A stretch of 30,194 bases of DNA from Azolla pinnata. Taxonomy: Eukaryota > Streptophyta > Polypodiopsida > Salviniales > Salviniaceae. Both the position numbers and the translations under genes were made by a program. Each line of letters begins with the position of its first letter. The stretch's first letter is position 1. The notes beneath the pieces are model-generated. The model had not been told where the DNA came from. It saw nothing but the letters and a program-made list of their open reading frames with translations, and ran no database searches. Shown piece by piece: positions 21,721-30,194 of the stretch. The stretch lies in the NCBI GenBank assembly GCA_037176905.1, contig JBBBWG010004080.1, positions 1-30,194 of the forward strand. Direction: 5' to 3'.

Positions 21721-22499
21721 TGCAGATTTGGGAAATGGCAGAGAAAACAAAACAATGAGAGAGAAAGTGATGAGAAAGAAATCAAAGAAGTGGGAGAGAG
21801 AAAAGTTTTGGAGAGTAAGAAAAACAAAAAAAAACAAGAAGCAGAGCAACTCATCTTTCCTGCATTTAAAGCCTTCTTCAAGAAGAAGAAAAAGCAAAGG
21901 AAAAACAAAAAGCAAAAGCAAAGTGCAAGAGAAAGATGGAAGCTCCCTCTCTCCATGAACCTGAACCCTGAACCTACCTGCATCAGAAGCAGAAGCAGCA
22001 GAAAGAAGAAGAAGAAGAGGGCTTCTTCTCTCTCAGACAGGCAGTGGTGGAGATGATGTGCTGCTCATCAGGCAACAGGGCATACAGACAGTGGTGGAGC
22101 TGAGGAGCTGGGATTCCTCCTCAAAGAGGCAGAAAGAAAGGAAGAAAGGAAGAAAGAGAGAAGAAAGAGGAGGAGGAGGAGGAGGAGGAGGGAGATGATG
22201 CGCTCATCAGACACAATCATGCAGACAGCGATGGAGATGAGGAGCTGAGGAGCTGAGATTCCTCCTCAAAGAGGCAGAAAGAAAGGAAGAAAGGAAGAGG
22301 AGGAGGAGGAGGAGGAGGAGGAGGAGGAGGGAGATGAAGTCTTCTTGCTGACCTTCTGATGCAGCAGCAGCAGGTGGGGGAAACGAACAGCGAGCTGCGA
22401 TGCGAAGAATGGCAGGGATTCGCAGGAGCTAGGCATGCCCTGAATGCATGCAGCAGCAGAGTTTTGGAGGCTAGGAAATGCAAGCAGAGGAAAGGGAAT
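21721..22499 (+). other. Purine-rich region with a duplicated block, upstream of the SCAR-like gene
   Basis: GA-rich DNA. Two related blocks (about 22060-22200 and 22200-22340) share GGAGCTGAGGAGCTGGGAT-like sequence, ATTCCTCCTCAAAGAGGCAG and a following (GGAAGAAA)n/(GGA)n run ending GGGAGATGA. No protein family is recognised. It may be promoter or leader sequence of the SCAR-like gene. Confidence 0.55.
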
Positions 22500-22509
22500 T
22501 CGATGGAGG

Positions 22510-22517
22510 AAACCCTA
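22510..22517 (+). promoter_or_regulatory. Telo-box AAACCCTA
   Basis: AAACCCTA followed by GC, a motif common near transcription starts of plant housekeeping genes. It precedes the probable 5' UTR exon of the SCAR-like gene by some tens of bases, which fits a promoter or leader position. Confidence 0.4.
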
Positions 22518-22599
22518 GCTTTGCGTCAGTCTAGAAGGTAAGCAGGAAAGCAAGGATCGGAGGAAGATAGAGACAGAGGCAGCGACAGAGGTTTCTGCC

Positions 22600-22735
22600 A
22601 CAAGAGCAGAGAAGAAGAAGGAGAAGAAGAAGGAGAAGGAGAAGGAGAAGGAGAAGAAGAAGAAGCAGAGGAAGGAGAAGAAGAAGAAGGAGAAGAAGCA
22701 GAAGAAGCAGAGGAAGGAGAAGGGAAAGAGGCAAC
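22600..22735. repeat. (GAA/GGA)n purine tract
   Basis: About 135 bases of GAAGAA, GGAGAA and GCAGAA units, ending shortly before the candidate 5' UTR donor at 22771/22772. Serine- or leucine-repeat open frames on the minus strand are by-products. Confidence 0.9.
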
Positions 22736-22888
22736 AGGAAGCAGGAGAAGCTGCCCTCGCTCGAGAACCAGGTAAGAATCTGGATCCCATCTCTCCTTTT
22801 CCGCCATCGCTGCACTGCCTGTATCCTGCATTTCCCTGCTGCTCCTGCTCCTTTTGCATCCTCCAGATGCCATTCTTTCTCTGCTCCT

Positions 22889-23250
22889 TCTGTTCCTCGA
22901 GATTCTGTGCTGGAATTCGGGAGAATCTCCCTCTGTTCCTCGAGATTCTGTGCTGGAATTCGGGAGAATCTCCCTCTGTTCCTTGAGATTCTGTGCTGGA
23001 ATTCGGGAGAATCTCCTTCTGTTCCTTGAGATTCTGTGCTGGAATTCGGGAGAATCTCCTCCTGTTCTTTGAGATTCTGTGCTGGAATTCGGGAGAATCT
23101 CCTCTTATTCTTTGAGATTCTGTGCTGGAATTCGGGAAAATCTCTTTCTGTTCTTTGAGATTCTGTGCTGGAATTCGGGAGAATCTCCTTCTGTTCTTTG
23201 AGATTCTGTGCTGGAATTCGGGAGAATCTCTTTCTGTTCTTTGAGATTCC
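22889..23250. repeat. 43-bp tandem repeat, eight copies and a partial, each with a hairpin
   Basis: Units start at 22889, 22932, 22975, 23018, 23061, 23104, 23147, 23190 and 23233 (partial). Most units hold GAGATTCT and, 15 bases later, AGAATCTC, which are reverse complements and can form an 8-bp stem; an EcoRI site (GAATTC) lies in the loop. In the seventh unit the second arm reads AAAATCTC after the change GGGAAAATC. Because 43 is not a multiple of 3, the open frames across it cycle through three readings and are not genes. Confidence 0.93.
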
Positions 23251-23293
23251 ATCACCATCACCATCACCATCACCATCATCATCACCACCATCG
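23251..23293. repeat. (ATCACC)n microsatellite interrupting the 43-bp array
   Basis: Hexanucleotide ATCACC units followed by ATCATCATCACCACC. Directly after it GAGATTCTGTG from the 43-bp unit resumes, so the microsatellite sits inside a repeat unit. Confidence 0.9.
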
Positions 23294-24319
23294 AGATTCT
23301 GTGTTTCCTCTTTTGCCCATCTTCTTGGACCTTGCAATCGAGCTCTCCCCTTACAATCAGATCGAATGCCTTCTCTTTTCTCCCTCTCTGCCGTGCGATT
23401 TCTTCGTCGATCGTCGCATACATTCTCATGCTTGCCTCAACTGCAATCTCTCTCGATCAATGGACCGAATCGAGGAGGTCTTTTGCACCTGAAATCTATC
23501 TCTCGATCGGATCTTTCCTTCTGATTTTTTCCGTATCTCCTCCTCTCGTTTTTCTTGCAGCTTCTTCTCAACTTTGCCGATTCTGGGCTTGTATGTTTTT
23601 CTGTGAAATCCTCATGTCCTCGTTTTTCCGCTCTCCAAGCGGTTTTGTTTGCTTTCCTGCAGTTCTTGTCCTTCACATTGAAGATCTGGTGCTTGTTTTC
23701 TGTAAGGCTCTACTTTTCTGCAGTTTTAGGAGTTACCCATTGCTCTAATTGCCATCGTAGTGCGTGTTCTTTCTTCAGATTATCGGGGAATTGAGCCCAT
23801 CAGTCTCAAAATTTGCTTTCTTATTTTTTCACCGATCCAAGTTTTTGCTTTGGCCCTGCAGATTTGCTCCTCTGATCTCTACAAGGGTTTCTTCTTTGTT
23901 GTCATTCAACCGAATCGAGATTGTACCTCTAGGTCAAGTACTATCCAACTGCATGTTTTTCCCACTGCGTTCCCCCAATTTGGATTTGTTCTCTGTCATA
24001 AAGGTCTTTTCGGTGGACCTCCGTTTATTAGGGTCATCCAAGCATAAGTCAAAACTATGCACAATCTCTAACTGCTGCAACTTATCTTAGGGTAAAGCAT
24101 TACCGAGGTGAGAATGTACCTCTAGATCAATCACCGATTCAACTATTTTTGTACTCCTCCCCCAATTTTCTTCCTTTTTTCCCCCATTAAGATCTTCTTC
24201 GTAAGGCCTCCAGTGATTAGGGTTATCAGAACATACATCAAAACTGTCGCGAACTCCAACTGCTGCAAATTATCTTATGATTAAGCATTTGGTTGTTCAT
24301 TTACAGGGTTCAAAGTTCC

Positions 24320-24410
24320 ATGGCATGTATTTGATGGAAAGCTCAGATGCTTCTTTCTATTTCTACAAAATCTGGCTTAGTTCTAAGTATCATTTGAAGG
24401 CATGAATTAA
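24320..24410 (+). promoter_or_regulatory. Upstream open reading frames in the SCAR-like leader
   Basis: Between the candidate leader acceptor (24306) and the main ATG (24427) there are three upstream starts: ATG at 24320 (4 codons), ATG at 24325 (26 codons, stop 24403-24405) and ATG at 24402 (2 codons, stop 24408-24410). All end before the main start. They could lower translation of the main frame if the leader is as predicted. Confidence 0.4.
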
Positions 24411-24426
24411 GACATCGTTATAAACC

Positions 24427-27400
24427 ATGCCACTTGTTCGATATCACATCAACAACGAGTACAAGCTTGCGAATCCAAAGCTTTACACATCAGTTGCCAA
24501 GGATGATCCTCAAGGAGTTTTAGAAGGAGTCTCCATTGCTGGTCTGGTTGGTATTGTTCGACAGTTAGGAGACCTTGCAGTGTAAGTAAATAACTGCCTC
24601 AAGCTAGCATTTTCTTTGTTTGCTAGACCCTTTTTCCCATGATGTGCTACGGATCATGCTTATGGCACTGGAATTTTCATAGACAATATGATCGTTCAGG
24701 GTTTTCATAAGCTTACTTAATGCTTTCAGTTTTATTTCTGGACTTCTTTGCTCCTCATTCTGCTCAAATGCATTGTACTTTTGCTTGTATGTATGTGACG
24801 CATGCATGCATGCATTCAAGTATGTGTGCACGCAATGCATGAATTGCATGTTGTATGTAATGCATGACGGTAGGTATGAATGTATGTAATTCATGCATGC
24901 ATGTGTATGTAATGTACGCATGCATGTGCCTGCAGCATTACAAATCACTGTTTTGAGTGAAGCGTGCTTGTTCCAATGAGTCTTCAAAACTGCTTTTGTT
25001 CCATTCACTTCACTTTTTCCAGGTTTGCATCAGAGGTCTTTCAAGATTTACATGAAGAGGTTTTGGCCTCTGCGACAAGAAGTCATGAACTGCTCAGCCG
25101 AGTTCAGCATCTTGAGGCAGAACTACCCTCCATAGAGAAACTAATTTTCTCTCATCCAAGTCACGTCATCTTTGCGTATAATCCAGGTACAAACATACAT
25201 TCTACCAACATCCTTAGTGGCTATGGTATGGGTTTTGTGAATAGAAACTTTGATAACAAAACACTTCCAACTTTCTTGTTTCCAATTGAACAAAAGGAGT
25301 GAAATGGCGTGCCAACATCCAAAATGGTCATAACTACTTCACCCATCAAGATTTACCTCGATTTATGCAGAAGTACTATGAAAAATGCAGGAGTCCCCCA
25401 AAGTTTTTCTTGCTGGATAAGTAAGAAACCTGTTTCTATGAATATTCATTTCACCAGCTCTAAAATAGAAAAAACAGGAAAAATGATCTACATATCTTCG
25501 TTGCTTGATTTCTTGTTTTTTTTTTTACCAGATTTGATGCAGCAGGAACTGGAGCTTGCTTGAAGAGGTATTCTGATCCGTCCTTGTTCAAGATAGAATG
25601 GGCACGCATGGAAATAAAGAAAGCTGAAACGGAACAGAAAGACAAGAAAAATCAAAGGATTCAGGTAAAATCAGTCGCTTTTCTAATCATGATCCGTTTT
25701 ATTTATTTATTCATGGGCGATTTAAAAGTTTTATACACTCTGTGACTTGGTCTGTACTCTTGCACATCGGTAATAACTTGTTAAAGGCCGTCTATTGTAT
25801 GTAGAGAAAGACTGGGCAGAAGGGAAATTATGAAGTGCAAGATGGAAGCCTTTCTTTGGAGAGGTGCCATTTCTTTTCAAAGCAAATGTTAGAGATTAAA
25901 GTATGGATTTATGCGCTGCATGATATGAACAGTCTGTATATGATCGATTGGTGTTTTTCATGTCTTGAAGGATGTCTCGTAACACAACAGAAGCAGTGAA
26001 TCTTGCGAGTTTAAATGCCCATCCTCCCATTGCAGACCCTGGTGTCGGTGAACAAGATGCAGTTACCGTCACGACAACATCGAATATCCAAAAAGCACAT
26101 CCGTTTAAGGAATCGGTGATCGCCAAACAAGAAGGTTCAGCCCTTGAATCTAATCCATACGGTTCTCGATTTGGAAGGTTCAATGCGAGCGTTCCTGGGA
26201 AGGATCTCCAATCAAATGCCCCTTCTTTCAAGTCATCACAGTTTGTGTCCACTTCCTCAAGCTTTGGTTCAGGAAGGGTAGATACCTCAGATTTAGCAGG
26301 TTGCATTAGCAATCAACCTGAAAGTAAACACCCCGATCTGAACATGAAGAAGATGATGGAAGATGATGGTGCGAGTGAAACCGACAACTTCGTGGATGCA
26401 ATGACAACCATAGAGTCAGAAATAGAAAACGATTCAGAATTGAGGTCCATGGCGAGAGCTCATGGAGAAGAATTCAGGTTATCTAAAAGGACCAATGTTC
26501 AATCGAGTGAGTTTAATAGATTATTTCCACCCTCTGACATCGAGGAGAACAGTTTGGAAGAGTCCATAAGCGAGTCAAGCGAGAGATCGGATCCCAGATC
26601 AAGTGAGTTTGTTTTCCGACCTATTGTGAGATCTCACAATGGCGTATTGGACACGGATGAGGACACTAACGGTATACAAGCCTTCTCACCGAGTTCTTCT
26701 ACCTCTTCATCAGCTCTGTCTAGTCCACGCCCATCAACATTAGCTACTACATTATTCAATATGAACCAAAGGAGTAGACCACAGTATCAATCTTCTGGCC
26801 AAAGATTAGACTCATCGGTAATACACTCCTCTAGAAGCTCCTCACCTGATATAACCCTGAGTTTGGATCAAGGTAGTTACAAAGAGTACTCAGGTTTGGA
26901 ATCCTTTGCACTGTCTCGATTGGATGTAAGCAAAACCGAGCATCAATTATCTCCTAAAAGATCAGGTAGATTGTCTCTGCAGTCTTCTGGAAGCTTGTCC
27001 CCTGATATAAGCCTATGTCCAAATCAAGGTTGTTACAAAGCAGAATCGGGACCAGCTAGGTCAATGACTCATGGTGCTTTTATAGAGGAAATGGAGGGCT
27101 TTCCACCACCTCCACCTCTACCACCACTCGAGTGGCTGATGTCAAGAAGAGTGTATGGGAAGTTTGTGCCCTCTCCAAAGTCCATGGATTCTTCTCCCAC
27201 CGCTGTCATTCCTACTGATACCTTAACAAAATCAAACCAATCCACCCTTGAATTCGATTCTTCTTCTGTGAGATCCGAGGGTGTACGCAAGCTTTCTCCT
27301 ACATCTGGTGGTCAAATAGAAACTTTGACAAATCCAGAGTTGTGTAGAGATCCTCGACAACAGGTTTATATGGCGCACATGAACTTTGATGATCGCAAAC

Positions 27401-28653
27401 AAGGATTGCAATTTACTGATGCTGGAACACTTGCATCTCATAAATCGCCTGAGATATTTTATGGTCAGACTGATGAACCTTCCATGGAAAGGACTTCTGT
27501 CGTGCAAACCAACCGTCCTGATGTGTCATTCTCAGGCGTAAGCATGCCTGAAGGTTCTGATCAGCAGTTCTCCTCATCAAAGATGAAAGTGATCGATATT
27601 GTTCCGATGGGTGGATGTGATGTTGCTGATAATGCTCTCTCCTCTCCAGTGAATAAGGAGGGTTCTTCATCCTTAAAGGCGGGATCAATGGATTCTGGAA
27701 AGTCGATTCTTCAGAAAAATGACATTGAAAATACGCCTGTTTTACCTAAGATAGCTAATGCTACTTTCCAGCCCACAAGTGGAAACAGCAGGGATATGGT
27801 ATCATTCCTTCTTAACAGCATAAAGTATTGCAGAGCTAGTAAACTGATGCATGCTGTCTATTTCACATTAACATAAAGTCTTTGGGTGTTAATCTACTTA
27901 CAGAGTAAAGGCAAGTAAGAGCATTAATCTATGTCTGTATTTGATGGATTCTTTCAGCTTAAGAAGCTACCGGAAAGGAGCCAATCATCACGAATATCGA
28001 CTTCTGATGACAGAGAGAGTATGCTGGAACAGATAAGAACAGGGGTAAATGCTCTTGGAAGTACTCGATTTCGATAAGCTTATATATAAATACGTATGCA
28101 CACATATGTTTAAGACGGTTTAAAAAGGAGCTTGAACTTAAATTGTGTTTTTCCAGTCCTTCAGTCTAAGGCATGCAAAAACAGAGAAACATGATCACTT
28201 CCGTTCTGTTGCCACAAATATCAACGTGGCTGCTATACTAGAGAAGGCAAACGCAATTCGACAGGTTAAGTTATAGCAAAAGTTCCTGAAAAGAATTCCA
28301 TTGGTATTGTTATCAAGATAAAATAGAACCATCAGAGAATACTGTTAGTGATGTGTAGTACAAACTAGTAATATGGCTGCTGTTAATACTGTTACTTCCA
28401 TGGAGGCAGCGTATTTATATTCAGTATTATCAGTATTTGTATTATATAATCGTTTCCCCCCCCCCCCATTATCAGTATTTATATTCAGCAGTCTGTATAG
28501 GAAGTGGTTGTACTAGTGAAGATCATTCTTTGTAAATTTACCAACTCTGGTAGATTGCTTTATGGAGTTGAACAGGAAGAGGTAACATGTTGCTTCTTTC
28601 AGGCGATTCGTCCGAATGACGACGATGGCCACGATGCATGGAGTGATGCGTGA
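24427..28653 (+). CDS. SCAR: SCAR/WAVE family protein, activator of the ARP2/3 complex
   Basis: Nine coding exons: 24427-24581, 25023-25186, 25297-25420, 25532-25664, 25805-25863, 25971-27798, 27958-28044, 28157-28264, 28603-28653; 2709 nt, 902 aa. The N-terminal SCAR homology domain (about 1-190) is clear: [81 protein letters not shown] long variable Ser-rich middle follows, with a proline stretch [12 protein letters not shown] near residue 590. The C-terminus has a WH2-like actin-binding segment ([15 protein letters not shown]), the connector [14 protein letters not shown] and an acidic tail [11 protein letters not shown] with the conserved Trp. In plants SCAR proteins work in the WAVE complex at the plasma membrane to start branched actin. 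Exons 5 and 6 borders (donors GAGAG/GTGCCA and ATG/GTATCA) are the weakest calls. Length lies within the range known for plant SCARs. Confidence 0.88.
24782..24935. repeat. Third TGCATG cluster, in intron 1 of the SCAR-like gene
   Basis: GCATGCATGCATGC, ATGTATG and TGCATG units over about 150 bases within the first coding-region intron (24582-25022). Less regular than the arrays at 13040 and 20718. Confidence 0.85.
28456..28467. repeat. C12 homopolymer in the last SCAR-like intron
   Basis: Twelve consecutive C residues, flanked on both sides by related ATTATCAGTATTT sequence (about 28425 and 28468). A place where length errors in sequencing are likely, but it is intronic. Confidence 0.85.
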
Positions 28654-29058
28654 AAATCGAATCGAAAAATCATGGCAGTGAGTATAATCTACCGTGGATT
28701 AAAAATATTTTGAAACTCATTTGGATTGGCAAGTATCTGATTGTTTTGTGAACCTATTTATCTAGATAGTTGGAAGGGCATATGTTTATTTGTTTGTTGA
28801 TCTGTCTGATTTAGGGTCTCAGGGAAGGTTCTATGGGCATCAATCAAGCAAGCAATCAAACTTGCAATGCTCAGTAATAAGCTTATGGACAGACAAGTCA
28901 GGATCAACAACAACCAGAGATGCCGCAATTCAGATCCATCAATGAGTTTTTCGTTCATTTGCAGTCATGGAGATGGATATATATATATATATATATATAT
29001 TATGTATGTACATTAGTCGCCCACAATATGGAGAAGCTTGTAATCTATCTAACTTTGT

Positions 29059-29100
29059 GTTCTTCTGTTTATGCTTTGAGTTCTTCTGTTTATGCTTTGA
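29059..29100. repeat. 21-bp tandem duplication
   Basis: GTTCTTCTGTTTATGCTTTG (plus one A) occurs twice in direct succession, at 29059 and 29080, without a mismatch. Confidence 0.93.
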
Positions 29101-29179
29101 ATGCGATCGAATCATGATTGATTTATGGTAATGCCAAGGTATTCCTTGCATAGCTTCTTACCATGTGTGTCGAATCTAT

Positions 29180-29293
29180 ATAATTCCTGTGGGTGAACAT
29201 GGAACTGTAACAGCATGAAGAAGACATGTTGCGCTGATAATTCCTGTGGGTGAACATGGAACTGTAACAGCATGAAGAAGACATGTTGCGCTG
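29180..29293. repeat. 57-bp tandem duplication
   Basis: Two copies starting ATAATTCCTGTGGGTGAACA at 29180 and 29237, identical as read by eye, which suggests a recent event. Confidence 0.93.
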
Positions 29294-29660
29294 GAGTGTG
29301 ATGATTGCTTCCATTTAGGGCACGATGATGATAAGACACTGAGCAAAGTTAAGAATCGGTTAGCAGACACCGATCAAGTTAGCTAGGCAACCAAATCAAT
29401 AGGATATGCATTCACATCGCAACATGCTGAATTGTGCTGGTTCATAAGCAACCTGGCGTTGAATGTATGCATAGTGGATGGATTACCTTGTGGGCACAGA
29501 TCCATGATAAAAAACACCCAGATTCTTCTGCCCTGCAGCATCGATGTATCCTGTCTCTGTTGTGATGAAGGATCTGGGTCTTGTGCTAGTTAGATGAATT
29601 TCACCAGTGTATTGGGCTGTTGTAACTGAAGTAGTGCTGGAGATCAGAGGTTAGAGCTAG

Positions 29661-30194
29661 ATTTGGATAGAGATAGGAAGAGCTGAAGATCTGACATGAG
29701 TACTGCTCTCTCTCCTCTGATTCATCATGGTGATGATGATGGTGATGCTGACAGTGGGAAAGAGATGCGGAAGTAATGAGAGGATTTGAATGAAGAAAAC
29801 CTCTTGTGTAGAGAAGACATCTCTGCAGCTCCCCCCCTGTCTCTTGTTCCTTCTCTTCTCTGCTTTTGGGCGATTTGCTTTCTTTCTCCGATGAGTCGTT
29901 GATCTCTCCCTCCTCCTTGCTTGACTATTGTCCCTCCTGTTTTTCTTGTTGGGCGATCTGCTACTTCGATTCCTCCCCCCTGCTCCTTCCTTCATCCATG
30001 ATCTGCATTTCTTCTGTTTTAGTTGGGAGATCTGCTAAACCCTAGCACTACATGTTTCCTGTGGGAAGTTTGATTCCCCCAAGACATTCTACGCTTGCTC
30101 CTTTGCTTTACTGTGTTCCGACCTAGTTCACATTCTGAGCTCTTGAAAGCTTTCTCTTTCTTTCTTCCTTTCTTTTGTGTGTGAGATTACTTCC
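29661..30194 (+). promoter_or_regulatory. Possible promoter/leader of a further plus-strand gene
   Basis: CT-rich sequence (about 29820-29990 and near 30150) and a telo-box AAACCCTA at 30037-30044 look like a plant promoter or 5' UTR facing right, with the gene itself beyond the window. The 112-codon minus-strand frame at 29657-29995 is Arg/Lys-rich only because the plus strand is CT-rich. Confidence 0.3.

Larger units (their letters stand above)
22772..24306 (+). other. Probable 5' UTR intron of the SCAR-like gene
   Basis: Donor CCAG/GTAAGA at 22771/22772 and acceptor TTCATTTACAG ending at 24306 are good plant splice sites and flank 1535 bases of T-rich sequence with no conserved coding potential. 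The predicted second leader exon runs from 24307 to the ATG at 24427. The intron would contain the 43-bp tandem array. This is inference from splice consensus only. Confidence 0.45.
28654..29660 (+). other. 3' UTR and downstream flank of the SCAR-like gene
   Basis: Follows the stop codon. Contains a (TA)n tract at about 28978-29000, a 21-bp duplication (29059-29100) and a 57-bp duplication (29180-29293). No further conserved coding sequence is visible; the short minus-strand frames at 29112-29370 follow the duplications. Confidence 0.5.

Noticed and set aside
21480-21983. Minus-strand Phe/Leu/Ile-rich frame of 167 codons resembling a membrane protein
   Set aside because: Hydrophobicity follows from (AAAC/AAAT)n and GA-rich sequence read in complement.
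22889-23250. CRISPR-like array
   Set aside because: The 43-bp units abut with no unique spacers, and the context is a plant nuclear gene.
22515-23429. Minus-strand 304-codon and 268-codon frames with repeats of the type PEFQHRISKN
   Set aside because: Both frames are the 43-bp minisatellite and GAA tract read in different phases; no start, splice or homology support.
25972-27876. Separate 634-codon gene starting with ATG at 25972
   Set aside because: It lies between SCAR homology domain exons and the WH2-acidic exons on the same strand and in matching phase, so it is the large central exon of SCAR.
1-30194. A functional gene cluster or new defence-type system
   Set aside because: The three recognisable genes belong to unrelated, conserved housekeeping or developmental families on different strands, with repeat-rich spacers; nothing points to joint function.

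Overview
This is nuclear DNA of a land plant. The genes have several short to medium introns with GT..AG borders, and three plant-type proteins can be read: a POWERDRESS-like (NCoR/SMRT-like) SANT co-repressor, a TIC20 chloroplast import channel subunit with a transit-peptide-like N-terminus, and a SCAR/WAVE actin regulator. TTTAGGG repeats and AAACCCTA telo-boxes fit a plant. I cannot name the species. The third SANT module and the general divergence from the Arabidopsis homologues as I remember them hint at a lineage outside core eudicots, possibly a seed-free plant, but this is only an impression.

Layout. 1-2898: a histidine-codon-like ACC/ATC microsatellite, then AT-rich sequence with no convincing gene, a possible tRNA-derived element and the 3' side of the first gene. 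2899-12429 (minus): the POWERDRESS-like gene, seven coding exons, about 2039 aa predicted, with a 2.45 kb first intron holding a 29-bp tandem array. 12430-13040: its likely promoter/5' UTR, full of TTAGGG, GAA, CT and TTC simple repeats. 13040-13690: a dense TGCATG (RY-type) array. 13690-16257: intergenic, with a 112-bp tandem duplication. 16258-18033 (plus): TIC20-like gene, one long exon plus a tiny last coding exon of two codons and a stop. 18034-22500: repeat-rich intergenic DNA, including a two-copy repeat with a tRNA-derived (SINE-like) head, a 100-N gap that looks like an unmerged assembly overlap, another TGCATG array, and A-rich/purine-rich repeats. About 22500-28653 (plus): SCAR/WAVE gene with a probable 5' UTR intron carrying a 43-bp hairpin-containing tandem array, then nine coding exons, 902 aa predicted. 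28654-30194: 3' flank and possibly the leader of a further plus-strand gene (telo-box at 30037).

The three genes act in unrelated processes (histone deacetylation in the nucleus, protein import at the chloroplast inner envelope, ARP2/3 actin nucleation). I see no operon-like or gene-cluster logic and no evidence for a new multi-gene system. The unusual content is a tandemly duplicated small-exon module with 9-nt twin splice acceptors in the POWERDRESS-like gene, telomere-type repeats at the 5' ends of two genes (in frame in TIC20), a hairpin tandem array in the SCAR leader, and a false-looking assembly gap. All splice sites were placed by eye from reading frame and consensus.
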